From assembly GCA_964017235.1 (NCBI GenBank), contig OZ024933.1:59936255-60000254 (forward strand): a DNA stretch of 64,000 nucleotides, in the 5' to 3' direction. The DNA is from Sabellastarte sp. h YS-2021 (Eukaryota; Annelida; Polychaeta; Sabellida; Sabellidae). The first letter of the stretch is position 1, and every line of letters starts with the position of its first letter. A program made the translations under genes and the position numbers. Positions 11,851 through 24,800 of the stretch are shown in pieces. The notes below the pieces were generated by a model that had not been told where the DNA came from, made no database searches, and saw only the letters and a program-made list of their open reading frames with translations.

Positions 11851-12840
11851 AACAATGAAAGCATAAAATGCCTTTTGAAGTCTTTCAAAATGAATTGCAC
11901 TGGGAGTAGCCAACACCACCAATATACACCAACATTTGTGCTTATGCGTCTTATATATCGATTTGTGCTTCTAAGGGTTTTGTCATCTTGTTATGTTTAT
12001 GTCCTTTGTGTATTAAAATAATAAATAAAAAGCAGCTATAATTGATGAGATCTATAGTTTACAGTTTTAATACAATAATTTAAAAAATCATCATAGACAC
12101 CTTGTCCTTCACAGGGCATCAGAACTAGGTCCTTGTTAAAAAGGGATGAACAAAAGCTGCATAAAAAAGTTCAAAACATGGCCAACCAGTATACCTCAGT
12201 GAAAACTCCATGTACACTTATTCCTCATCTAGAAATACCAGATGCTGAATATTTTAGCAATTGTAGTCTTCCCAGATGTTTGCTAAATTTATTTCTAAAA
12301 CTATAACTTTGAAGTTTAAGTTTTAATTTTGGAGATACAGGGGGGGCAGCGATTCATGCACATTGGTAGGAATTACATGTACCTGCAAGTTGCTGACAAG
12401 TAACTGGCCGACAGATTATTTAAGTAAATACAATCTTTGTAAGTAATGTGGAATTTAAATCCAATGATTTAAAGAAATATTGCTGCTACAACTTTCACAC
12501 AAAGGAGATGTAAAAGTTTTAATATTGTGTTATATTATTTAGCTTTAAGTAATTCCTGATTTGTCACAAACTACTCAGGCTCAATATACTTGATGTTAGT
12601 TTGAACTAAAATTCATATATCAATCAAAGCAGAATACAGAAAAGATTGTGCACAAATGATTGAAATATTTTATTTTATATTTAATCAAAAGCAAATCTTC
12701 GTGCGGAATTAAATTCCATGTGCCATTTAGGTTAAGTTATTAGAAACACACGTTGATATACAATATTGTACGACTTCATCAAAAATTTATCGCGTGTTCC
12801 ATGAGATAAAAACTATTTCAAGGTATAGTATGTACCCCGA
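11851..12840. other. Non-coding upstream flank of the SDR gene
   Basis: AT-rich with no recognisable gene. It lies between the L1/Tx1-like relic and the promoter-proximal E-boxes of the downstream dehydrogenase gene. Confidence 0.4.
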
Positions 12841-12845
12841 GCTAT

Positions 12846-12867
12846 TCACGTGACTGTCATGTGACCT
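12846..12867. promoter_or_regulatory. Paired E-boxes just upstream of the SDR start codon
   Basis: TCACGTGA at 12846-12853 is an exact palindromic CACGTG E-box with the flanks favoured by TFEB/MITF/USF-type bHLH-LZ factors. TCATGTGACC follows 12 bp later. They lie 25-45 bp before the initiating ATG, where a proximal promoter or 5' leader would be. No TATA box is evident. Function is inferred only from position. Confidence 0.4.
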
Positions 12868-12891
12868 ATCAAATGGGCATACTGAATAAAC

Positions 12892-15800
12892 ATGGAGACA
12901 CTTGTTTTTGTAGTTGTTTGTTTTTCTATTCCTTCAGTTATTGGTATATACATTTGGTTATACTTTATCTTCGGACGAAAGACAAAATGTTTCTGTCGTA
13001 TGAATTTATCAGACAAAACTGCTCTGATCACAGGTATCTTATTTTGCTGGTTATATCCTTTGTTTATGAATCGTCCAGAGTCGATCACCGGTACGTATAT
13101 GTTACGGGCCGTTTCAGCTCCGTGTGCCGTTTCGACGTGGCGCACTCAATATATGCGCCGTTTCAACACTTGATAGATCTTCTATTTGTGAAATATGGCT
13201 AGAAACCCAATCGTGGCCTCATATTTCCTTAAGTCTGTATGTGCTAAGTAAAATATTGCTATAAAACGTCATTAGTAGTTGCAGTAGAATAAAATATTTG
13301 TCTCGAGTGAGGTTTCAGTAACAATTGTTTTCATTGGTTACTTAAATTAATAAAATTTGCAGATGAAAATTAGGCTTGTTGGCTAGACTTTTATTTGTAA
13401 AATATTACTAGAAAATACATCGTGGCTTCATATTTTCTTAAGTCTTTGTGTGTACTGCGCAAGTACTGGCATTTGATATTTTATTTGTAAAATATTGCTA
13501 GATTTTCTATTTTTAAAATGTAGAAACCCCCATCATTGGCCACGTAAATTAACCGTGGTGTTAAAACGGCGCAGTGAGCCTTTTCGACCTGGCGCTGGTG
13601 TCTAAACGGCCTCATACATATATAGTATCGTCATTGTACGGAAGTTCGATCGCCTAAGAAAATTGATGTCAAATATACAAATAAAAGTCTAATAAAAAAG
13701 TGTTATTAAATTTTGAAACGTACAATATGCGTAAAAATATCTATATTTTAGTTTTGCTAAGTTGTTTTTATTTGAAATTATGTAAAATATACTGCCTTAA
13801 AATTGCTACCAATTATCGCTGGGTACCAATTATCGCCAGACAGAATTCAAATAGACATAACTTGATCAAAAGTACATCCCAAGTCTATCAAATAAGGTAA
13901 AAGTATTTCCAAAGTGAATAAAGCAAATCCGCAAAAAAAAGCTTTCAAAATATGTGGTCATTACTGAAATATAAACGTTTAATTTATTGGCGGCGATAAT
14001 TGGTACCCGGCGACAATTGGTAGCAAGGCAGTAACAATTTTATTGATATTTGAAATATATACCATTTCCTTTAACTGTTGTCATAGGGGACAGAGATGTA
14101 CAAAAAATCGATCATTTGGTACTCACCTCTTTATCGGGGGATCGAAGGAAGTGGGAAAACAACGCTAAATTTTGAAAAAGTATTGCTATCAATTGATTGA
14201 TTTTTCATCTCAGTCAGGTAAGTAAAACACCTCTAATAAAAATGCAACTTCTTTAAATTTTGCAATGGGAAGTTCTTTAAAAACAATTATTTTAAATTGT
14301 GCATCAACAATTATTAGTTTATTACATCTTTTTTTGCAAAGGAAAGGAAATGATTTTTCACGGTAAGATCGATTAAATTCGAAACGCCAGCAGCCTTTCG
14401 TGCCTCATACAACTATTCAAAACGAAGCGGATCGAAAGAAAATGAAGCTGATCAACATTTTGTCTATAATGAACTTACGTACATTGATGATACTGTACTG
14501 CTACCCTGCATAAGTTGGCCGCAGGCATAAGTTGGCCGCCCTCACCACACCTTCACAGGGTTTTAACATAAGTGGCCTACTACACTCTGAAATCATGTAT
14601 TATTGTTAAACTTGTTATATGTTACAGTTTTCATTGTACAATAACCTATTTGTCTTTCTGGAGCCTGCAGATGAGCCGCGGCCAACTTATGTCTGTGGCC
14701 AATTTATGCAGGGTAGCAGTACTGAGTACGGTATTAATTGTAGAACTGCTTGCCAAGCAATTATGGCCAGTACACCAATTATGGTTTTCCCACATGTTTG
14801 CTAAGTTTATTTCTAAAATTAGAACTTTGAAATTTGAGTTTTAATTTAGGGGATAACTTTGAAGTTTAATGTCTGTGCAAAAATTTACCAAGTGATTAGG
14901 CGTTGGGTGCCAGACATATATTGTCAGCAATGCATGTCGGGTCCCCGATGTATATTTGCTTCATTATGTGTTGGGTCAGGAAAAAAATACAGCATGTCCT
15001 AACAATCTCACTGTCACAGATTTCCATGGGACAATATTTTATAAATACTTCATATTTGTGGACCAAACCAAAGAATAGAATCCAGCTTATGAATATTAAT
15101 ACTGAGGAACATGAGGCTGCTTGAAGATCAAATACTTTACGCAGTGGTTAAATCATTGAGGCTTCCATTTTATAAAATATTGCTAGAAAACCCAAGAGAA
15201 ATCCATGACATCATATCTTCTCACGAATATCAATAAGTTGAGACTATGGCCGTGAGTTCTTAAGTTTAAATGTATTTGATCAAACGAGAAAATATGACTG
15301 ACAGATTTCTGTGGGCTTTTCTAATGTTCCCTTCCATTTACTGGTTATATATTTTTAACCAGTCAAATTGCTTGACTGATGCATAATGTCCTCATTCAAC
15401 ATCCGGGACCCGACATATAAAATTAGATATCGGCTTCCCGCTGTGTAAGCTCTTGCAAAAATTTATTTCTCTTGTTGTGTAAATTGATCTACCATGCATG
15501 CACGTACTGCAAATTTAAACAGTACGTAGCTATACATTTTGAAACTTAAAGGACTGGTTGAAGAAAAATTGTCCATGAAAGAGTGAAAAACTGTCCATAA
15601 TTTTTGCTCTGACCATAATTTGATCTGCAAGCAGAAATTAGCTACCGGTATGTACCCAAGTTTGTCACCTCGCCCCAAAACTGTCAAGGACAATTTAGCA
15701 ATACTGATTTTGAAGAAATAGAAACTTAGGACTTATACCAGTAATGTATAACACCATGAAGATAGGTTATCATGAAAATTAAGATCCAATTAATATTTTC

Positions 15801-18800
15801 ATTGGTGAGGTTGTTGGTGATACATGCACCTCCTGACCACACAAACTCATTACCCCTAACTCATACCCAGAACTTGTGCATAAACTCCTGTATTTTGCAA
15901 CAGTTACATCACTTCAAACATTAAATAAAATGATAAATGTATGTAAAAGATGTTGGTTATTGATATCTATGAAGAAATATAAAGAAAAGCATTGTCACTA
16001 ACTATAGTTCAGAAACCAGTATACTAGAAAGTTGAATGCCAAACTCACAAATATAAATGAGGCAATGAGGTCACAGAATTCAATGGGTTTTTTTTCAATA
16101 TTTTGTAACCAATACACTTCAAATTTGTGTATCAATTCATTAATATTATTGAAGAAATTCACAGAGTTCCAACATTCAACTGGCTGACATAATTATAATT
16201 CTGTTTATGTATGAGTTGTGGGTAAGAGTTAGCAGTAACAAGTTCGCATGATCATGAGTTGTACGTAAATTGAGGTTGTGTACTGGGACGTCTTGATATG
16301 TATCATTAAGATTAAATCTCGAGAAGTGCTAAATCGCAAAAAAATATTGTTTTAGGAACTCCTTAATACCTGGGGAAGCCCTTTTTATCCCGGTAAGCCC
16401 TGCTATATGCAGGGGAACTCCTGCTAAATGCTGGGAAGTTCTTATCGGGACGTCCCAGGATTAAACCATTGCGTATTTTCATAGTCAAGTAGTAATTTTT
16501 ATGAAATTTAATTACTTTTACAGGCTACTTCAGTCTGCTTGTATTAAATTCTTGGTCAGTTTTGTATATTTTTGTATGTTAGCAAAATGATTTATGATAA
16601 CGGAAGAATCAGTAGATGCAAAATAATGGATTTTATTGCATGAAACGATATTTCAATGTCGATTGATATGCAAAGCCAAAATAGAGTTTGATATCGTTAT
16701 TAAAATTGCATTTCAATCCCTACACTAGTGGAAATATCCTGTAAACAAAAAGTTAAAACTCGCGAATCATCAAGAAGCTAAAATTAAGTGACAAACTTAG
16801 CGGTCACCCTGTAAGTGACGAATACAACCATTTTGATGTCAGCTGATAATAACAGTCTATTTTCTGACAAAAGTGACTTTGAAATCAGATATAAAAATAT
16901 TGATAACACAGAATCACTGCATGTAACACTTAGTATTGATGTTTTAAACAGCATTTTTATTTGTAAGGTATTGTTGGAACCTTGTAAAAGATAATCATCT
17001 CATATTTTATATATAAACATGAATATTAATGAAATGTATGAAGTATTCGATGTTCAAGTTCAACTATTGATGTTTCCACATAAAATTGTACAGGTTTTTT
17101 TTATTTCTATGTAATAACTGTATTGTTAGGATATCCCATGGCATTCTACCCACGTACCCTATTTATCATTATATTTATGAATGGAACCATATAATGGTGT
17201 AAATTCAAGAAAACTATCTGCAATGACCAGTTAAAATGTGTTTCTTTAACAAATATTAGGTTTTTCATGTTTATACACATGCAGGTTATTTGAACGTCAT
17301 TTTATCAGAAATGCCAGTTTTTGTCAAAATGTCTGTTTTTGTCTTTTAAGGAAAAGATTGAAAATGTTCTATTACTGTTATAGTTGTCTGAAAAGGGTTA
17401 TATATCATAATCTCTGTCTCCTTACATCAAAATCAATGGGTTTTAACTGCCTAAAATGAAATTTAATCATTTATATAGTTTAATATAAAAGGAAAGTCTT
17501 TGGCGCAAATCTCTAGTTTTATGTGGAGTTGTGCCAAGGCTCTAGACACAAGTAAAGTAGAGCCGACTTAACCACATCTAGAGTTTACCATGCACTCTAC
17601 TGGCCCACAAACACTTGGTTGTCGAAGCACACCTGTTTACTGAAAATATCATTGTGACATTACATTGTGGGTGTGAACAGTTTGATTTTGTGTTAAGGTT
17701 TCCCATTAATATTTTGGCGAGGTTAAAGCCACATTTCGATGGCGATAAAGCAGTACATACTTCCACTTCCACTATTACGCACGCATTTGAGTAAATTAAA
17801 ATCTTAAAACAGCATTTGCACCAATAAACTATAATTTTACAAAAACACAATGCATGGCATTATGAGACCTCATATTTCTACAGGATGTGTGGACTTGTAG
17901 CTAGTGCACAGGCATGGCCATCAAAATTTGATCAAATAGGAATAAATATGATGTTGACTAATTTACAGACTCATTATTAGTAAGTGCTGAATAGTCATGA
18001 GCAAACAAAAACAACATGTTTGGAGATAATATCATGCGGCTTTTTTGGCCTTTTGAAAAGATCTACAACACATGGTTAGAGACAATATTATTGCTGCATT
18101 TGTTTTCTTTAGAACAGATCAAGAACATGTTTGGCTCTGCTTATGCATAGTCACATTCCAAATGTTTTACGTTTCCTGTTTCTAATTTTCTGAGGAGCAT
18201 GGAAATGAAATCTGCAATACTGTCATGGGGACATGGTTGTAGTCAGCCTGTAAATATTTTTAAAACTATTTAGCTCACAAATATAATATACATATTTAGT
18301 TTTATAGCCCCTTTTCTTGATTTTGTTGATAAAAAATATATTTAGGAGTAACAAAGAAAAAGCAAAACAAAAAATTCTTGATGATGTCACTGGTGAGCTA
18401 TCAACAGTTCAATACTCTCCTGAATGCCCTCGCCCCATCCACAACCAGTCAAGTGTAAATTATACTGTTCTAATATATAGGAAGTATTGCTATTTGCTAA
18501 TATACTCGTAGTGTATGCCGTTCTAATAGCATCCAGTCGAGCTATGTACTATAAAGGTTGTCTACAATTATCATATATCAATCTTTAAAGTCGATCACTT
18601 AAGGGAGACTTGTAAAGAGTGATTGTTCTCACTTAATAAAATTAAAATCAAACTCAAAATACTAAGGTACATTGAAAAATATTACTTCATAAAGCAAATA
18701 AACTAACAAACTGCTGCAAGACTTCAAACTAAGATTTTTTTAATAGAATGTTCAAACTTGGGTTTGACAATGCAGAAAAATCACTGTCATTTGTAAGATT

Positions 18801-21800
18801 GATCATTAAGTCAATCACCTAGTACCGCCACTTTTATTGGAATCAACAAGATGAAATATTTGTTACTTGGTGATTAATGATATCTATCGAACAAAAATTC
18901 ATACACAGATTTTATATTAGTTGTATTATGATAAACTAGATGGTTTATTTCTGTATTTAGGTAATATTTTAGTGTTTGTCTCAGAAAATATAAAAACATA
19001 TATGCTTGGAACACATTGCATGAGTATTTTTGTACAATATGTTCAAGCAAAGGGCGTTTGTCATTTGCAAATTCAAATGAAATTCAGTGGGGATATATAG
19101 AGAACCATCTACCGCACAGAGGGTGCGTGGTACTACAGACATCTCATACTCACCAATTGTGTCCTCCAGTTTTGGTACAAGTTCAGGTCGACTTCCTTGA
19201 ATGATGAGAAATCTTCCAAGAAGCTCACGTTCCTCACGTAATTTGATAACTTTGTCACCAAGTCGGACCTTAGTTTTTTCCATCAAATTTGAGAAGGTCT
19301 TCAGTTTCAACCTTTTCATTGGATCCCAAACAGAGAGTGTTGATGTGGGGAGCAATCTGTTGCGAATGAACTCTTCAAATTGCTTCTGACCTTTTTCAGC
19401 AAAGTGCAGAATATCGTCTTTGGCATTGCCTGGTACAATAGCTGATGAAACTAGGCTCTTCAAAGGAGATTTTACCATAAATGGATTGCCTGCACAGTGT
19501 AACTCCATAGACAGATGCAACTTGACTGCATTTGATCGTGACCTCACTGCAATATTTCCACTGAGTTGGTAGTGTTCATTTCGGTCTGTGACCTTTGAAG
19601 GTGATGGGAAGCTGTTGAGATATTCCTTTACAATATGTGCCAGATGAGGTGTAGTGGTAACAAGTCTGTCTAGAGCTGCTGCATCCTGAGTGAGTCCAAC
19701 CATTCCACCATGCCGCTTCAGGCCTTTGATTTCCTGCTCGAGCGTCTGATCAGTAAAGAGATGAGTGAATGGAACTTCTGATTTTGCCACAATGAAATCT
19801 CCTGACTTAAGTGCTTCCCATGTAGACGGATCATCCTTTTCCAGGGCATTCATTTGTGCAAGATGAACTGGCATTAAGCGTGAATAGTTCAGAAGATCAC
19901 GTGCAAAGAAGTACTTGATGATGTTCTCCAAAGCTGCCAGGTACCCTTCCCAGTCTCCTGAACGACATGTGCTGATGAGATGCAGTAGGCTTTCCACTTG
20001 TTTGAGATACTAAGTCAAAAACTCAGCCAGGTCTCCATTGTCTCCTTCTTCATGTGGCTTAAGATATTCTGAGTACCAGGACTGGATGTCTTTGAAGATC
20101 TCGACCATGTCAGGATTGCGTTCATGTAGAGCCTTCTTCAGAGCAACACACTGGTCACTGAGAGGTCCAGATTCATGTTCAGATAAGAAAGAGTCAAACA
20201 TCATCATCATGATAGCCAGACTGGTTGTGATGTGGTACTCAATACCTCGCTTGTATGCCTTGCCCCCCATAGATACCACGGAGTGCTGCGGATGTGTAGA
20301 TCCCAGTTTCTATGGCACATGTGTCAATACCACTCCCGTCAACAGTTTTTCCAAGTGCATGCAGAGCAGCAAAGGCAATATGCAAAACACCTGCACGGAG
20401 AATCCAATTGGTATTCCCGACTGATTGCTGAATGTGGAGTGCACGGTTGTACAGATCAAGGTCAAGCGTTATAAGAGTCTTCCTTTCGGGGCCGACAACA
20501 AACGCAGAGATCCCTTGTGTCAACATCAAAACAGTATATAGGGTTGCATAATCTGTTGGAGATGTCTTAAACAGTGGAGCGACCACGTCTGAGTTTGTCT
20601 GAGTTTGGTATTGTGATAACATCAGAGATTTAGTCCCAGCCCATGATGGCATGACTTCTTCCTTTGATAACTTGTCTCCCTTGCGGATGTGTTCCTTTAC
20701 CTGAACCATATTTGGTTGATCAGGATCTTGACAAATTGCATCTACTTGATCTTGTGGTTCTGACTCGGGTTCATGCTCAGACTGATCTTCATTGTAGCCC
20801 TGATCTTCTGTTGAGTCATTTGGCCCTTGCATATGTTGTCCAAGTGCTTGATCACCCTGCTCATCAACCTGTTGAGTTCTGTTCTCAGTTTGTTCCATGG
20901 TTACATTTTCATTGCCTTTTGTCTTTGTCCCTAGGTAGTTTGCAAGTGCCCAGGTGTGAGTGAAGTCGCTTGTAATTAAATGTGAACGTTTGTTCAATGG
21001 ATGGATCTCAAATCTAATGGGTTTGGCTTTGATGCATGGTTCTTGCAGATTTTTGATTTCAAATGTAACTGGAGCTGGTGTCTGAAGCTTTTGTGGGATG
21101 ACAAGTGGTTGGTTGACAGGCTCTCCATCTTCTGCTCGCTGGTTGATCACTATGACTGTGCCATGAAATGTATTCTGTCCAGTTGCTGTGTCTTCCAAGA
21201 GGTCAATGTTATCAATTGCAAACCAGATGTTCACTCCTTTCTTGACAAAATCTGGCAGACAGAATCCTCCTGTCTCCTTCATGCGTTGAAGAACATCTTG
21301 CTCCACACGTTTTTCCAGGTCCAAGATCTTTTGGAATATAAACTTGTGAGAGATTATTGACAAGATTCTTGTCCCGTATTCTGGAATGAATGGTGAGGGG
21401 TAGGCCAAGGGAGAGAGGTGTCTGAACAGTTTGTTGGAAACTGTCGTTCTTTTTAGGCTGATGTTTTACTTGACAATCAGTTCTCATGTTCTGTATAATA
21501 AATTGGCAAGCCACATCCACAGTCTTGTCCACTTCTTCATTGCGCCTTCCAGAAACCTTGAGAATGTGCCGGCCAAACAGGAGATTGCTGAGAAAGAACT
21601 GGAGCAGTGGAGGGTTTTCAAAATCGTCAAAAGTGCCATTAAAGGACCAGTTTCGATATTGCATTATCTCCTCTCGTAGTATGTTGGCAATATTAGTCAG
21701 TTGTCCAACAGTACCACTATTATCTAACTGTGAGGAATGGATGTCCAATGCTTTACTGACTGCTGATTGGAGGACAAGGTTTTCAGGTTCATTCTTGCGG

Positions 21801-24800
21801 AGTGACTTCACAAACTGGATATGTGGCAGTCGTTCAATGATGAGCTTTTTCAAATATTTCCTGTAGTTCTCTGATTAACATGGACTTGGTACCTTGTCAG
21901 AATTGCTACGTAAGCACTATTTACCTGAGCCATATTTAGCATGTCATCATCATCACCCAAACTGTTTTGCAGAGCGAGGAACAACTGTTCATCACATACA
22001 GAACGAATCAGATGCACTTTGCTGTGAACTACCTAAGTAAAGGTGCGTTGCGCAGACCGCAAACATGCGATATGGTAGTACTTTTCGAGAGCTGAAGCAT
22101 CTCCAGACTCCTCTAATTGTGACACACAGGTTCTGACATGGTCATCTTGTGTTTTGAGCTTTATTTCAAGAAGTTTGTCTCCCATGTTGTCAGAGAGAGC
22201 ATGATGAAGACCTTCATCGTTCTTCGGACAAAAGGAGCATGCAGAGAATATACATACTTTTGCCTTTGGAAGGCTTTTTATTCTTTTTGGACGGTCAGAT
22301 TCAGTCGAACTGGAAGGTCGTCCAGGACCTGCTGGAAGACAGTCTGGGGATGTCATACGGGGTCTCTTACATCTGAGACGTTCAATCATTGTTGTGTTGA
22401 CAATGGGTTTTCGACATTCGCTATGGTAGCATAGCGATTTACGTGCAGATTCACTCAAACCTGCTAAGCGATCATTGAGTGGTTTCAGTTCGGTGTCACC
22501 CAAAGATAGTCTTTCATTGCAGCAAGTTATAACTTGATCCACCGTGGTAACATTGTTTACTAGTCTCTTATTTGAAGTAGGACCTTCATTGCATATGATG
22601 CAAACACTTTTTTTTGCAGCATCAGACATGACTCTCACTGATCTTGATCTGCACCCTAAAAGTATAGTAACATCTATGATATATCTTACAAATTTTCCAA
22701 TTTTCCATAAAATACCCTTAACTAAAAATATGATGGTCTGAGCCCAAATTCGACTGCACCAATCGCCTTTTCATGCCTGAAAACATAGAAAAAGTGGTAT
22801 TACATCATTATTTTATTTTGTGAGTAAAAATGACCTTCACACCTGCTTCAAAAATGGTTCAAAAACTGTCGAAAACAGGTGATGGCTAATTAAAATAGCT
22901 ACGAAAGTGTCAGAAATGGCTTTCTTGTAATTAAAAACCCCAACAGGGACCCTAAGTTTGTAAAAATCGGTTCAGGATTAGTGACGGTAGGTTTTAAAAC
23001 AGTTCCGACCAGTTCCGGGCGGATCATGAAATAAAAACGGCCAGCAGAGAGGGACCTGGGGATCAGAAAATTTGAACCCCATTATTTTCTGTTAGTTTAA
23101 CATAAAATCCATCAAATAAAACAAAAAAAATCAATTTTAGCAATCAAATCCTACGGGATTACACGTAATACCACACTACAAGCAAATTCTCATAATAACT
23201 GTATTCTAAGAAAAAGAATGTTAGTGAACTTTGGACCTCGAGAACTTGGGTATTGTTTTGTTTTCCAGGAGGAAGCAGTGGTATTGGAAAAGCAACTGCA
23301 TTATCACTGGCGTCTATGGGAGCCAAGGTCATCATTGCCAGCAGTAATATAGTAAAAGGAGAGGACTCTGTTAGGGAAATCAGAGGTTAGAGTGTACTTT
23401 TATTTTGCTAAAATATTTATTCCTTTTATTTTACTTCATACTGACTGTATGTAGGATAAAGAGAAAAAATAAATTTTGATTGTTAAATTTAGCATTACAC
23501 AAAGATGACAAAATATAACACAGCTGTATGATGTTAGAGGTTGCTTGTAAGTCACAAAAACCAGCAATATTATTTTTTAAAAAGAGATGTTGCTTTCAGA
23601 AGTTAAAGCACATATTTCTGTCAAGTTTCATAACTTTCATTCAAGGCTTCAATGAAGTATTGTTTAAAAAAATCTATGTGATGAAATATCAAATTGGTTT
23701 AACCTGGTTTGATTTTCTGTATTGTTTTATTGACAAAATAATTATATGGATTCATCATCTTGATGAAGCTGTATGTCCCTCTGAAAGTTTATGTAGGCAT
23801 TTCTTAGTTTATAAAAACAGGTTGTAACTGCATATACCGTAAATTCTGTGATAAAATCACCCTCTCTAATAATGCCAACATTAAAAATTTTTCATAATTT
23901 TCTGTGACTAAGGGTCAGAAACTGACAATTAGCCGTATTCAGGAAAATACCTTGTAATACTGATTTTGTCGTCTATGTATGTTGTTCTGTTACACCGACA
24001 ACAGAAAGCATTTAGAGAGAGAAAACTAATGAAAAAATTTTTAAGGTACATTTCGTTTTGTGAAAAAATCTTAAACCTGCACATTTTGTTCTAATAATTC
24101 CCTCCCTCCCTTTTTTGGAGCAATGCATGGGCCAGGGCTGTCACTACAGACTTTATGGTGTGTTGCTTTTGGAAACAGACTATCATTTTTGTAAATAGAA
24201 GTCAACTGCAGCCCTAAATTGAAGGTGACAAACCGACCGTCTCAGGCTTATTCAATATTTTTTATAAATACATACATGGCTAGTGAATCCTTGTTTTTCT
24301 TAGCTCTGACTGGAAATACAAAGGTCTTGTTCTATAGAGTGGATCTGGAGGACCTTTCATCTGTGAGGTCATTAGCAAAGTGTGTCATCCAGCATGAACC
24401 AGCTCTACATATTTTGGTTAACAATGCAGGTTCGTTGTCAGCCCATGGTCACTATCATTTGTATATATCCGCTTGTATTAGATTATCGCAAAAGCTCATG
24501 TCAGTACAAGTTTAATAAAATAAATTTGACATAACAAAGTATGACAAAGTATACATTATTTTTTAAATATTCATGATATTTGTCTTGTTATTAGGATTTA
24601 ATCAGAAAACATTTTTCTGTAAAAATAGCTGCATATGAAACCTCTGATATGTCAGAAGTGTTTTTCTTGTTCAACCAGTGATTTGTGTGGTATAATTTCT
24701 GGTCACTTAGTTTTTGCATATAAACTATATTGTAGTCTAGAAAGTAATCTCTGGAATTACTGTCAATAAAATGTATTCTTTGTTTCTTTTTTAGCCATAG

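Noticed and set aside
17505..17600. Imperfect palindrome CTCTAGTTTTATGTGG / CCACATCTAGAG
   Set aside because: The pairing is too short and interrupted to call an element.
19140..19160. Splice donor GTGAGTATG on the minus strand of the relic
   Set aside because: Coding similarity continues straight through it (EYEMSVVPRTL, AVDGSLYIPT), so it is not used as an intron border in this copy.
20038..21866. Plus-strand frames of 60-130 residues between 20.0 and 21.9 kb
   Set aside because: Antisense shadows of the relic gene on the minus strand, whose protein similarity is clear.
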